Origin: Oryzibacter oryziterrae
GTDB lineage: Bacteria; Pseudomonadota; Alphaproteobacteria; Rhizobiales; Pleomorphomonadaceae
Length of the DNA: 64,000 bases
Direction: 5' to 3'
Assembly (NCBI RefSeq): GCF_021864535.1
Contig: NZ_JAKJIC010000006.1
Location: 162,865-226,864 of the forward strand
In this document: positions 1-8,932 of the stretch, one piece after another
How the letters are laid out: the number at the start of each line of letters is the position of its first letter
How positions within the stretch are numbered: the stretch's first letter is position 1
Notes under the pieces: generated by a model
Seen by the model: only the letters and a program-made list of their open reading frames with translations
What the model was told of the DNA's origin: nothing
Database searches by the model: none
Program-made: the position numbers and the translations under genes

Positions 1-1
1 T

Positions 2-853
2 GGCTTTGCCAAGCAGATCGAGGGCATTTCCAGCCAGACCAAACTGCTGGCGCTCAATGCGACGATCGAAGCTGCGCGCGCGGGGGAGGCTGGACGCGGC
101 TTTGCCGTTGTGGCGGCGGAAGTGAAGGCCCTGTCCGAGGAGACGTCGAAGACGACGGAGTTGATCCGCGGCCAGTTGTCGACGCTCGGCGATGTGATGC
201 AGTCCATGCTCCTGGCCATGAACGAGGGCGGCACTCGGGTTCGCGAGGGACAGGAGATCTTCTCCGAGGTGCTGTCGGACATGAACGGCATTCGCAGCTG
301 CGTCGGGGGCGTCAACGGCTCGATCGGTTCGATCAACCAGATGCTCAGCGATCAGCACTCCGCTTCCGAATCCATCGCCAAGAGCCTCAACGAGATTGCG
401 CGGCTGGCAGCGCAGAATGAGGCGGATTCGAAGACCACCGGCGAGATGATTCGCAAGGCCGACACCGCAATCTCCCATCTGGTCGACGACTTCAGCCATG
501 CCAATGTGCGCCACGCCGATGTCCGTCGCTTCCGCGCTGAACACATGATCTGGAAGCGCAGCCTGGCGGAATGCCTGGTGGGCCTGCGCAAGGCGGATCC
601 GGAGGGGTTTGCCAAGGAAAATCATCCGCTTGGCAAGGCGTTCAGGACGGTGAGCCGGGACGATCTGCGCTCCGCGCCCTGGGGCTCTCTCGAAGCGGAC
701 GCCGGCGCCTTGGCTGCCGACGCGATCAAGCTGGTGCAGGCGAGCGCCAAGGGCGACATCGGCAAGGCGATCGAGTTCTACATGACCATCGACAAGCTGT
801 CGGGCGACCTGATGGTGAAGCTGGCGGCGCTCAATCGCGGTGGGTTGAACTGA
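2..853 (+). CDS. Methyl-accepting chemotaxis protein, C-terminal part (5' truncated by window edge)
   Basis: The open frame runs in from the left edge and ends at TGA 851-853, so only the C-terminal 283 residues are visible. The first 45 residues hold the signalling hairpin tip, with [20 protein letters not shown] and then VVAAEVKAL, which is diagnostic of the MCP cytoplasmic domain that contacts CheA and CheW. After the coiled-coil return helix, the last ~110 residues contain HMIWKRSL and a later NHPLGKAF, resembling the chemoreceptor zinc-binding (CZB) domain, although the usual Cys-Leu-Gly motif reads HPLGK. The CZB assignment is therefore tentative. The sensor and membrane segments, if any, lie outside the window. 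No CheR pentapeptide is seen at the C-terminus. Confidence 0.9.
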   Translation, partial: GFAKQIEGISSQTKLLALNATIEAARAGEAGRGFAVVAAEVKALSEETSKTTELIRGQLSTLGDVMQSMLLAMNEGGTRVREGQEIFSEVLSDMNGIRSCVGGVNGSIGSINQMLSDQHSASESIAKSLNEIARLAAQNEADSKTTGEMIRKADTAISHLVDDFSHANVRHADVRRFRAEHMIWKRSLAECLVGLRKADPEGFAKENHPLGKAFRTVSRDDLRSAPWGSLEADAGALAADAIKLVQASAKGDIGKAIEFYMTIDKLSGDLMVKLAALNRGGLN

Positions 854-984
854 CGGGGGACTTTTTCTCGCCAGAGGCAGCGGAAAGTGACGGCAAGATC
901 GCATACCGCGATATGCTTGCTTGATCCGGGCGCGCGTTTGCGCAATGCAATGGGAATCATTCAGCTTCCCGAAGACGTTCTCCG

Positions 985-3354
985 ATGCATTTTCTGCGCC
1001 TGTTTCTGCTTTTGACCGGTTTGACACTGACAACGGGTGTCGCCCTTGCTCAGGATCCACCGCAAGGTCAACCTGTTGCAGGCGGCACCGAGCAGAAGAC
1101 GCCTGCCGATACAGCCAAGCTGCTGCTGGATGTTCTGAAGGACGATGCCGCGCGCGCGGCTCTCGTGCACAGCCTCGAATCGGTGGCAAGCCAGCCTCAG
1201 GGCAATGGCGCAGTGGCCCCTGCCGCGGCTCAGCCGGATCCGGCGTCGCCGGCTGCGGCCCCGGCAGCCCCGGCTCAACCAGCGCAAGCCGCGCCCGCAG
1301 TGCCTTCGCCGCCGGTGCCGTTGGCTCGGGAGCTGACCAGCGTCACGCAGGACCTGACGCGCAGCTTCGCCGAGGTCCTGTCGAAGATCTGGTACGGGCT
1401 CGGGAACCTCAAGCGATTGGTCGACGGATCGGCGGCCTTGAACTGGGACGGCATCCGTGATGAGGGGATGGCGCTTGCGGTTCTGGTGATCTTCGCTTTT
1501 GCCGTTCTCAACATTGCCCGCTATCTCTCCCGAGTGGCAGTGCGGGCGGTCACGCCGGCGCTGGAAGGGGTATCGCGGCTCCGCAAGGTGCCCTGGATCG
1601 TGCTCGCGGTGGCGATCGATGCGCTGACGGTGGGTGTCACCTGGTTTGCAAGTTCTGCCTATGCGCTGGCCTCGTCGATCGACGGGCATGTGGATCTGCT
1701 GCAAAGCCTGTTCATCGACGCTTTCGTGTTGATCGAGCTCACCAAGGTGGTGCTGTTTGCGCTGTTTCAGGGGCGCATTCCAAGCCTGCGCCTGCTGCCG
1801 GTCAGTGATCAGACGGGGCGGTTCTGGTATTTCTGGATGTCGCGCATCCTGGGCTTCACCGGTTACGGCGTGATGGTGGTGCACCCGATCGTCAATCAGG
1901 CAATCGGCTTCTCGGTCGGCATCGGCTTCCGCCTGGCGGTGGTGCTGGCGGCACTCTTGGCGTCGATTGCGTTGGTCGGCTTCAAGCGCGAGCATGTGCG
2001 GCTGGGACTGGCCGGGCTGATCGAACAGGTGAAGAGCGATACGCTGCGGGCGACGCTGGCGCTGCTGGCGCATGGCTGGCACCTTCTCGTGATCGTCTAC
2101 CTGTCGGTGGCCTTCGTCCTCTGGGTGAGCCGCCCGTTTGACGCCGTCGACTTCATGGCCAAGGCGACCATCGAGACCGTGCTGGCGCTGCTGCTCGGCG
2201 GCGTGGCCGTGACGGGGCTGTCGCAATCGATCGCCCATGGCATTCGCCTGCCGGCGGATGTGAAACGGCCGTTGCCACTCCTGGAATCCCGGCTCAATCT
2301 GCTGGTGCCGATGTTCCTGCGCATTGTCCGCTTCGTCATCCTGCTGCTTGTGGCCGCGGCAATCTTGCAGTCCTGGTCGCTGATCGACCTGATGAGCTGG
2401 GTCGAGTCGGCCTCGGGCGCGGATCTGCTGGGGCGCCTCTTCTCGGCCATGCTGCTCTTGATGATGGCCATGGCGATCTGGCTGGCGGCGTCGAGCTGGG
2501 TCGAGTATCGGCTCAACCCGGGGCTCGGGCGCATCTCGAACGCCCGGACGCGAACGCTGCTGTCCCTGTTCCGCAATGCCTTCTCGATCCTCCTGGTGGT
2601 GATCACGACCATGCTGGTGCTGTCGCAGCTCGGCATCGACATCGCCCCCCTGATCGCCGGTGCCGGTGTCGTCGGTCTGGCCGTCGGTTTCGGTTCGCAG
2701 AAGCTGGTGCAGGACATCATCACCGGTGCCTTCATCCAGTTCGAGAATGCGATGAACGAGGGGGACGTGGTGACGGTAGCCGGCATCACCGGCGTGGTCG
2801 ATCGTCTGACCATCCGCTCGGTGGGCATTCGCGACGGCGAGGGCGTCTATCACATCATTCCCTTCTCCTCGGTGGGCAGCGTTTCCAACGCCATGCGAGG
2901 CTTCGCCTTCCATGTGGCCAACATCGATGTCGCCTACAAGGAGAACATCGACGAGGTGAAGCGCTGCATGGGCATCGCCTTCGATCGGCTGATGGCGACG
3001 GATCGCGGCAGCTATATCCTCGAGCCCCTGGAGATGCAGGGCGTCGTGCAATTCGGGCAAAGCGCCGTGACGGTGCGGGCCCGCATCAAGACGCTGCCCG
3101 GCGAGCAATGGGCGACGGGGCGGGCCTATAACGAGTTCATCAAACAGGTGTTTGATGAAAACGACATTGAAATTCCCTATGCGCAGACCAAGGTATGGTT
3201 CGCCCAGGCGCCGGAAGAGCATGGCGTGCTGCCGGCGGCGGCCTACAAGGCGCCGAAGAATCCGCACTATGGCCCCGGGAAGCCACGCAAGCCCGAGGAA
3301 ACGCTGGATTTCGACGACAAGGATGATGACGGCGACGGTGACGAGGTGCGCTGA
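985..3354 (+). CDS. MscS-family mechanosensitive ion channel with periplasmic N-terminus
   Basis: 789 residues. The first 23 residues look like a signal peptide (hydrophobic core, then ALAQ), followed by a proline/alanine-rich linker (about residues 70-115) and roughly ten hydrophobic segments. The C-terminal ~270 residues carry the MscS core: a pore helix rich in Gly and Ala (IAGAGVVGLAVGFGSQKLVQD) and then a beta domain with VGIRDGEGVYHIIPFS. The length matches the large YbiO/MscM-like subgroup rather than the ~280-residue MscS. The family opens under membrane tension in the inner membrane to release solutes during hypo-osmotic shock. The acidic tail (DFDDKDDDGDGDE) is unusual but low-complexity. 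No operon partner is evident. The ATG at 985 fits the signal peptide, although its ribosome-binding site is weak. Confidence 0.88.
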   Translation: MHFLRLFLLLTGLTLTTGVALAQDPPQGQPVAGGTEQKTPADTAKLLLDVLKDDAARAALVHSLESVASQPQGNGAVAPAAAQPDPASPAAAPAAPAQPAQAAPAVPSPPVPLARELTSVTQDLTRSFAEVLSKIWYGLGNLKRLVDGSAALNWDGIRDEGMALAVLVIFAFAVLNIARYLSRVAVRAVTPALEGVSRLRKVPWIVLAVAIDALTVGVTWFASSAYALASSIDGHVDLLQSLFIDAFVLIELTKVVLFALFQGRIPSLRLLPVSDQTGRFWYFWMSRILGFTGYGVMVVHPIVNQAIGFSVGIGFRLAVVLAALLASIALVGFKREHVRLGLAGLIEQVKSDTLRATLALLAHGWHLLVIVYLSVAFVLWVSRPFDAVDFMAKATIETVLALLLGGVAVTGLSQSIAHGIRLPADVKRPLPLLESRLNLLVPMFLRIVRFVILLLVAAAILQSWSLIDLMSWVESASGADLLGRLFSAMLLLMMAMAIWLAASSWVEYRLNPGLGRISNARTRTLLSLFRNAFSILLVVITTMLVLSQLGIDIAPLIAGAGVVGLAVGFGSQKLVQDIITGAFIQFENAMNEGDVVTVAGITGVVDRLTIRSVGIRDGEGVYHIIPFSSVGSVSNAMRGFAFHVANIDVAYKENIDEVKRCMGIAFDRLMATDRGSYILEPLEMQGVVQFGQSAVTVRARIKTLPGEQWATGRAYNEFIKQVFDENDIEIPYAQTKVWFAQAPEEHGVLPAAAYKAPKNPHYGPGKPRKPEETLDFDDKDDDGDGDEVR

Positions 3355-3526
3355 GAAGTCTTCGAATTGTCAAACGGCGCAGATAGACAAGGCCTTCAGT
3401 GTCGGTGTGGATTGCGTCTGTGGCATAACCGGCTGCGGAAAATCGAGAAATGCATTGGCGTTGGCGGCGTGAAAGACTAAACAAGGCGCCAAAACAAGCT
3501 GACCCTCGGGCGATGGCCTTGGCAAC

Positions 3527-4591
3527 ATGATGTTGTCGGGCCGCGAACCCGCAGCGGCAAACAAAGGATGGGATGCCTGGGAGTTGCAAGACGAACCGTC
3601 TGACGACGATATCGTGGGGGACGAACCCGCGCCGGGAAAGCTCAAGCGGCTCCTGAAATGGGTTGGGCCGGTAATCGCCATTGTCCTGATCGCTGGTGCG
3701 GCCTATGTCCTGTGGGACATGGCTACAAAGGTTTCGTTTGCCGAGATCCGGGATACCGTGGTCAACATGCCCACCTGGCGGATCGTCGGGGCCTTCCTGT
3801 TGACGGGCGTCGGGCTGGTGGCGCTGGCGACCTATGATCTGCTCGCGCTGCATGCGCTCAACTACCACAATGGCGTCAGCATGAAGCGGGCGCTGATGGG
3901 CAGCCTGATCGCGAATGTCTTCGCCAACACCCTTGGATTTCCGCTGTTGTCGGGGGGCAGTGCGCGCTATCGCATCTATTCCATGGTCGGCGTCAGCTTC
4001 TCGGTGGTGGCGCGGCTGATCATGATGAGCTGGGTGACCATGTGGTCCGGCATCATGTTCGTGCTGGGCGTCACGCTCTGCATCGAACCGGTGACGCAGA
4101 GCCCGGTCTTCGAGCATCATCTGATCGACCGGGCGGTGGGTGTGTCAATCCTGGTGCTGCTGCTCGCCTTCTTCGTCTGGATCGCCCGCAAGCGCCGCTT
4201 CCTGCGGGTGGGCGGCATGATCCTGCGGATGCCGCGCGCCAAGCCCGCCTTCGGCATGATCGTAGCCGGGGCCTTCGACCTGATCGCGGCGGCCGGCACG
4301 CTGCACCTGCTGCTGCCGCCGGATTCGGTGCCCGACCTTGCCCGCTATCTCGTCACCTATTCGGTTGGGTTCATTGCCGGCATGGCGGCCAACACGCCGG
4401 GTGGTGTCGGGGTGTTCGAGGCGACCGTGGTGACCGGGCTCGGCATCTCGCATCGGTCGGATGTGGCGGCGGCGCTGATCCTGTTCCGTCTCATCTACTT
4501 TGTGGTACCTCTGATCCTCGCCCTGATTCTCCTAGCCTTTCTCGAGTGGCGCCATCGCAGGACCGGTTCGGGCCTTTCCAAGCCGGAATAG
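3527..4591 (+). CDS. Flippase-like integral membrane protein (UPF0104 / lysylphosphatidylglycerol synthase TM region family)
   Basis: 354 residues. A hydrophilic N-terminus of about 45 residues is followed by eight or so hydrophobic segments. The stretches NTLGFPLLSGGSARYRIY and AANTPGGVGVFEATV are the characteristic glycine/proline motifs of the UPF0104 family, related to the flippase half of MprF. The family sits in the inner membrane and is thought to move or modify lipids; the substrate here is unknown. Two ATG codons (3527 and 3530) are possible starts and neither has a strong ribosome-binding site. The MFS gene follows 36 bases downstream on the same strand, so co-transcription is likely. 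Confidence 0.8.
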   Translation: MMLSGREPAAANKGWDAWELQDEPSDDDIVGDEPAPGKLKRLLKWVGPVIAIVLIAGAAYVLWDMATKVSFAEIRDTVVNMPTWRIVGAFLLTGVGLVALATYDLLALHALNYHNGVSMKRALMGSLIANVFANTLGFPLLSGGSARYRIYSMVGVSFSVVARLIMMSWVTMWSGIMFVLGVTLCIEPVTQSPVFEHHLIDRAVGVSILVLLLAFFVWIARKRRFLRVGGMILRMPRAKPAFGMIVAGAFDLIAAAGTLHLLLPPDSVPDLARYLVTYSVGFIAGMAANTPGGVGVFEATVVTGLGISHRSDVAAALILFRLIYFVVPLILALILLAFLEWRHRRTGSGLSKPE

Positions 4592-4627
4592 CCGAAGTCC
4601 GCCGGCGCCCGTTGCCGAAGATACAAG

Positions 4628-5857
4628 ATGACCCATCCTGATGCGGCTGTGTCGCCGAATGCCTTTCATCACCGCGCTTTCCTGCTCTACTGGATCGCGC
4701 GGCTGTTCGCGTCCTTCGCGGTACAGATCGTGGTCGTGGCGATCGGCTGGAAGGTCTATGCGCTGACGTCCGATCCCTTTGCGCTGGGTCTCGTCGGGCT
4801 GATGGAGTTCATGCCGTCGGTGGTGCTGGTGCTGTTCACCGGCGCGGTGGCCGATCGGTTCGAGCGCCGGTTGATCGTGTCGGCCTGTCTTGCGCTTGAA
4901 CTCCTCTGTGTGATCGGCTTCTTTGCCCATGGATGGGTTGGTGCGCGCGAGGTGCTGCCGATCTACGGACTGCTGCTGGTGCTGGGCGTGGCGCGCGCCT
5001 TCCTGGGGCCGTCGCTGCAGGCGATGGTGCCCAACATGGTGCCGCGTGTGGCGCTGTCGAGCGCAGTGAGCTGGACCTCGGCTTCGTGGCAGGTGGCGAC
5101 CATCGGCGGACCGGTTGTGGGCGGCCTGTTGTTCGGCCTGTCGGAGTTCGTCGCCTATGGCACCGCGATTGCCATGTTCGTGCTGGGCATTGCGCTTATG
5201 CTGGCGCTCCCCATGGTGCCGCAGACGGCGCGGCAGGGCGAATCCACATGGGACTCGGTGTCGGCCGGATTCCGCTATGTGTTCACCAACAGGATCGTGC
5301 TGGGGGCCATCTCGCTCGACCTGTTCGCCGTGCTGCTTGGCGGTGCGGTGGCGCTGATGCCCGTCTACGCCAAGGACATTCTCGTGCTGGGTCCGTTGGG
5401 ACTGGGGCTGTTGCGCTCGGCGCCGGGGATTGGCGCGATTGCCGTAACGCTCTGGCTGGCCACCTTCCCGATCAAGTCGGCGGCGGGACTCAAGATGTTT
5501 GCCGGTGTGGGCCTGTTCGGGCTGGGAACGCTGGTCTTCGGCATTTCCACCTCGCCGGCCCTCTCGATCGCCATGCTGGCGCTGATGGGCGCTGGGGACA
5601 TGGTGTCGGTCTATGTGCGCGAAACCCTGATTCAGCTCGCTACGCCCGACGACGTGCGCGGGCGGGTGAGCGCCGTGAACATGGTGTTCGTTGGCGCATC
5701 CAACGAACTGGGCGAGTTCCGCGCCGGCACGATGGCGGCGTTGATCGGCGTGATCCCGGCGGTGGTGGTCGGCGGTGTCGGGACCATGCTCGTGGCCTTC
5801 GCCTGGGCCGCGATGTTCCCGGAACTGAGGAAGGCCGAGCGGCTCGACGGGTCTTGA
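4628..5857 (+). CDS. MFS transporter, enterobactin-exporter (EntS)-like
   Basis: 409 residues with about twelve hydrophobic segments. The inter-helix motif DRFERRLIVSACL after helix 2 matches the MFS signature (D-R-x-x-R-R). SWTSASWQVATIGGPVVGGLL in the middle and the MVSVYVRETLIQLATPDDVRGRVSAVN segment are typical of the MFS_3/EntS subfamily that exports siderophores or small hydrophobic compounds by proton antiport. No siderophore genes are nearby, so the substrate is unknown. It follows the UPF0104 gene closely and converges on the isomerase gene on the other strand, whose stop lies 8 bases away. Confidence 0.85.
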   Translation: MTHPDAAVSPNAFHHRAFLLYWIARLFASFAVQIVVVAIGWKVYALTSDPFALGLVGLMEFMPSVVLVLFTGAVADRFERRLIVSACLALELLCVIGFFAHGWVGAREVLPIYGLLLVLGVARAFLGPSLQAMVPNMVPRVALSSAVSWTSASWQVATIGGPVVGGLLFGLSEFVAYGTAIAMFVLGIALMLALPMVPQTARQGESTWDSVSAGFRYVFTNRIVLGAISLDLFAVLLGGAVALMPVYAKDILVLGPLGLGLLRSAPGIGAIAVTLWLATFPIKSAAGLKMFAGVGLFGLGTLVFGISTSPALSIAMLALMGAGDMVSVYVRETLIQLATPDDVRGRVSAVNMVFVGASNELGEFRAGTMAALIGVIPAVVVGGVGTMLVAFAWAAMFPELRKAERLDGS

Positions 5858-5864
5858 GCGGCGT

Positions 5865-6644
5865 TCAGGCCTCGTCACCGAGGCGCCTGATCCAGTCGAG
5901 GCCGTCCAGCGTTCCTGCACGGGGGCGGTATTCGCAGCCGACGTAGCCCGTGTAGCCAAGACCGTCGAGCGCACGGAGAACATGCAGATCGTCCAGCTCG
6001 CCGGTACCTGGCTCATGGCGATGCGGCACGGCGGCGATCTGCACGTGACCGATCAGCGGTAGCCACTGTTCGAGGCCTTTCAGCACGTCGCCGCGGATGA
6101 TCTGCCGATGGTAGATGTCGAACTGCAGGCGGATGTTGGGATGGTTCGCGGCGGCGATCAGGTCGGCGGCCATGTCGAAATCGTTCAGGAAGTAGCCGGG
6201 CATGTCGCGGCGGTTGATCGGCTCGATCAGCAGGGCCATGCCGGCTTCGGCGGTGCCATCGGCAGCGCGGCGCAAGTTGTCGAGATAAGCGGTGCGGGCG
6301 GCAAGGTCTGCGGGGTCGGCGAGGCCTGCCATCATGTGCAGGTTGGGCGTGCCGATGGTTCGGCCGTAGGCGATGGCGAGATCTAGGCTGGCGCGGAAGT
6401 CAGCCTCGCGGTCGGGCAGGGCGGCGAGACCGCGTTCGCCCTTTGCCCAATCACCGGGCGGAAGATTGAACAGGGCCTGATCTACACCGGCGGCCTTTCG
6501 GGCCTCCGCAACGGAGCCCGCCGGGTGATCATAGGGAAAGAGATACTCGACGGCGGTGAAGCCCGCGTCGGCCGCGGCCTTGAAACGATCGAGGAACGGC
6601 CACTCGGTGAACATCAGGCTGAGATTGGCGGCAAGGCGCGGCAT
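5865..6644 (-). CDS. Hydroxypyruvate isomerase-like TIM-barrel protein
   Basis: 259 residues from ATG 6644, chosen over the longer frame to 6680 because GGAG lies 6 bases upstream and family members begin near MPRLAANLS. The sequence has the xylose-isomerase-like TIM barrel pattern: LMFTEWPFLDRFKAAADAGF, FPYDHP, the EPINRRDMPG segment and LQFDIYH followed later by GCEYRP. Those acidic residues and the His bind a divalent metal in the Hyi/OtnI family, which interconverts hydroxypyruvate or 2-oxo-tetronates with aldehydes such as tartronate semialdehyde. Its neighbours are a ROK kinase and a Gfo/Idh dehydrogenase, which suits carbohydrate catabolism. The exact substrate cannot be read from the sequence. 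Confidence 0.85.
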   Translation of the reverse strand: MPRLAANLSLMFTEWPFLDRFKAAADAGFTAVEYLFPYDHPAGSVAEARKAAGVDQALFNLPPGDWAKGERGLAALPDREADFRASLDLAIAYGRTIGTPNLHMMAGLADPADLAARTAYLDNLRRAADGTAEAGMALLIEPINRRDMPGYFLNDFDMAADLIAAANHPNIRLQFDIYHRQIIRGDVLKGLEQWLPLIGHVQIAAVPHRHEPGTGELDDLHVLRALDGLGYTGYVGCEYRPRAGTLDGLDWIRRLGDEA

Positions 6645-6785
6645 GCTTGGCTCCGGTGCGGGCGGCTGCAGCGCCACCATGCGATGAACTCGTGATTTCT
6701 TCGAGGGCTGAAATAGGATAAATGCGTCAGTCGGCGAAGGCGATGCTACGGAAGGTCGCCGCAGAACACATCAGGACGCGCGAAC

Positions 6786-7712
6786 ATGTATATCGGGATC
6801 GACTGGGGCGGAACCAAGATGGAAGTGATCGGCCTTGAGGCCGACGGAACGGAACTGGTTCGCCATCGCATTCCGACACCGCGCGACGATTATGGTGCTT
6901 CGATCCGCGCCGTGCAGGAACTCGTGGGCATTGCCGAGCAGCGAACCGGCAAGACCGGAACGGTGGGGCTCGGAATTCCCGGCAGCCCCAATCCGCTGAC
7001 CCAACTGATCCGCAACTCCAACACCAAGTGGCTGAACGGCCGTCCGCTCGGCGCCGACCTTGCCGAAGCGTTGGGCCGGCCGGTGCGCATCGCCAATGAC
7101 GGCAATTGCCTCGCGGTGTCGGAGGCGGTGGATGGCGCTGGCGCTGGCGCGCATGTGGTGATGGGTATCATCATCGGCACGGGCCACGGCGGTGGCATTG
7201 CCATCGACGGCAAGAGCCACGGCGGTTACCAGGGGCTCGGCGGCGAGATCGGCCACTACAGCCTGCCCTGGCCCAAGGAAGGCGAGTTCCCCGGCCCCAA
7301 GTGCTGGTGCGGACGGCACGGCTGCCTGGAGATGTATTGCACGGGCGGCGGCTTCGAGCTCGACTATCGCACGGCGAGCGGCGAGAGCCTCAAGGCGGTG
7401 GAGATCGTCGAGAAGATGCGGGCCGGCCATCCGATCGCGCGTCAAGCCTACGAGCGCTTCGCCGATCGCGTCGCTCGCTCGCTTGCCATGCTGATCGACA
7501 TTCTCGATCCTGACGTCTTCGTGCTGGGCGGCGGCATGAGCAATGTGGACGAACTCTACGACGACCTGCCGCGCATCCTGCAGGAGCGCACCAACCTCTA
7601 TGCCGGTGACGACAAGCTGGTGTTCACCGACAGCGTCGCCACGCCGATCCGCAAGGCCAAGCATGGCGACAGCTCGGGCGTGCGCGGGGCGGCCTTCCTC
7701 TGGCGCGATTGA
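6786..7712 (+). CDS. ROK-family sugar kinase
   Basis: 308 residues. It opens with the phosphate-binding loop GIDWGGTK, has the ANDGNC segment around residue 105 with the catalytic Asp, and carries the ROK zinc-binding signature CWCGRHGCLE near residue 175. Sugar kinases of this family phosphorylate glucose, fructose, N-acetylglucosamine or N-acetylmannosamine with ATP; the lack of a winged-helix N-terminus separates it from ROK repressors. It stands alone on the plus strand between two sugar enzymes on the minus strand and ends at a palindrome shared with the convergent dehydrogenase gene. Substrate not resolved. Confidence 0.88.
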   Translation: MYIGIDWGGTKMEVIGLEADGTELVRHRIPTPRDDYGASIRAVQELVGIAEQRTGKTGTVGLGIPGSPNPLTQLIRNSNTKWLNGRPLGADLAEALGRPVRIANDGNCLAVSEAVDGAGAGAHVVMGIIIGTGHGGGIAIDGKSHGGYQGLGGEIGHYSLPWPKEGEFPGPKCWCGRHGCLEMYCTGGGFELDYRTASGESLKAVEIVEKMRAGHPIARQAYERFADRVARSLAMLIDILDPDVFVLGGGMSNVDELYDDLPRILQERTNLYAGDDKLVFTDSVATPIRKAKHGDSSGVRGAAFLWRD

Positions 7713-7719
7713 CCAAGGC

Positions 7720-7754
7720 CGGTCCGCCGAGGCCAGGGAGCCTTCGGCGGACCG
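7720..7754. terminator. Palindrome between convergent genes (bidirectional terminator candidate)
   Basis: CGGTCCGCCGA is followed after 13 bases by its exact complement TCGGCGGACCG, an 11-bp perfect stem located between the stops of the ROK kinase and the Gfo/Idh gene. There is no T-run, so it may act as a weak or protein-assisted terminator or as an mRNA-stabilising end. Confidence 0.55.
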
Positions 7755-7766
7755 ATCAGGATCTCG

Positions 7767-8774
7767 TCAGAGCGACACCCAGCCGCCACGCTGTTCGGAG
7801 GCGGCGATGGCGTCGAGGATGGTCATCATCTTCAGGGCGTCTTCGCGGCCCCAGGGAAGGGCTTCAACCCCGCGAATGGCCTTGGCGAAGGCTTCGCCCT
7901 CAAGGCCATATTGATCGCAGGCTTGCAGAGTGACCGTTTCGATGGCGGCGTCGCCGAGTGCCTTGCCGCTGTCGATGCGAATCTGCGTCTCGCCCATGGC
8001 CGGCGCATTGAAGGGGATCATCACCTCGATCCGGCCCTCGGTGCCAACCACGTTGACGCGCTGATGCGGCACCGCCTGGGTGCTGACGGTGAAGGTGAGG
8101 TGGCGCCCCTGGCCATAGTCCACGAGCACGCTGGTGAGCGTGTCGGTGCCGAAGGCCTTGTCGCGCTCCACAAGCGAGACGACACGCTGCGGTTCGGCAT
8201 CGAGCACGAAACGCGAGGTGACGATCGGATAACCGCCGATGTCCATCAACCCGCCTCCGCCATTTTCCGGCTTGTTGCGGATGTTGGTGGGGTCGGTGAG
8301 GTTATAGGAAAACCAGGTCTGCACGCCGACGGGGCGACCGATGCGGCCCGAACGGACGAGATCGCGCACGGCCAGCCACTGCGGGTGGAAGCGGACCATA
8401 TAGGCTTCGTAGTAGACGATGCCCGGCGGCAGCGCGAAAAGACGGGCGGTGTCGGCGGCATTCATGCCGGCGGGCTTCTCGCAGAGCACGTGCTTGCCCG
8501 AACGTGCCGCGGCAAGCGTCAGGTCGATATGGCTGTCGTTGGGCGTGGCAATGTAGACCGCTTCGATCGACGGATCGGCGAGCAGTTCGGCATAGGAGCC
8601 ATAGGCCTTGGGTATGCCGAGCTTGGCTGCGGTCGCCTGGGCCTGCGCCAGATCGCGCGAAGCGATGGCGGCCACCTCAAGCCAAGGGGTGGTGCGGAAG
8701 CCAGGGATCACCTTTTCACGGGCGATCTTGGCGGTGGAAATGATCCCGATCCGGACGGGGCGAATATCGGACAC
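7767..8774 (-). CDS. Gfo/Idh/MocA-family NAD(P)-dependent sugar dehydrogenase
   Basis: 335 residues from GTG 8774, preceded by GGAGGAG about 9 bases upstream. The N-terminal Rossmann fold shows IGIISTAKIAREKVIP and the family hallmark CEKP after GKHVL near residue 95, containing the catalytic Lys. The C-terminal alpha/beta domain includes GGGGLMDIGGYP, which shapes the substrate site. Such enzymes oxidise sugars, inositols or sugar acids with NAD(P). Its neighbours (ROK kinase, isomerase-like protein) suggest a small carbohydrate route, but the genes are not in one operon. Substrate unknown. Confidence 0.88.
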   Translation of the reverse strand: MSDIRPVRIGIISTAKIAREKVIPGFRTTPWLEVAAIASRDLAQAQATAAKLGIPKAYGSYAELLADPSIEAVYIATPNDSHIDLTLAAARSGKHVLCEKPAGMNAADTARLFALPPGIVYYEAYMVRFHPQWLAVRDLVRSGRIGRPVGVQTWFSYNLTDPTNIRNKPENGGGGLMDIGGYPIVTSRFVLDAEPQRVVSLVERDKAFGTDTLTSVLVDYGQGRHLTFTVSTQAVPHQRVNVVGTEGRIEVMIPFNAPAMGETQIRIDSGKALGDAAIETVTLQACDQYGLEGEAFAKAIRGVEALPWGREDALKMMTILDAIAASEQRGGWVSL

Positions 8775-8870
8775 GCGGCGTCTCCTCCCTAATCTTTCAA
8801 AGGTATAGGAGTGCTTTGCCGATGATGGAAGTCACTATTTCGGCAGGTCGTGCCGGTTCGCTCGCCCGCA

Positions 8871-8909
8871 AAATGAAGAATGCGCGAGTCCGCGTGGGAT
8901 TCGCGCATC
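8871..8909 (-). terminator. Terminator of the downstream-reading chemoreceptor gene
   Basis: On the minus strand ATGCGCGA is followed after 13 bases by TCGCGCAT and then TCTTCATTTT, an 8-bp stem and T-rich tail lying 24 bases beyond the chemoreceptor stop at 8933. It fits a Rho-independent terminator. Confidence 0.6.
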
Positions 8910-8932
8910 CGGATTGAAAGAGCGTCCGAGTA

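Noticed and set aside
961..3267. 768-codon open frame antisense to the MscS channel gene
   Set aside because: Composition is Arg/His/Gln-rich as expected from reading a high-GC gene backwards; there are no domains and the plus-strand frame encodes a clear membrane channel.
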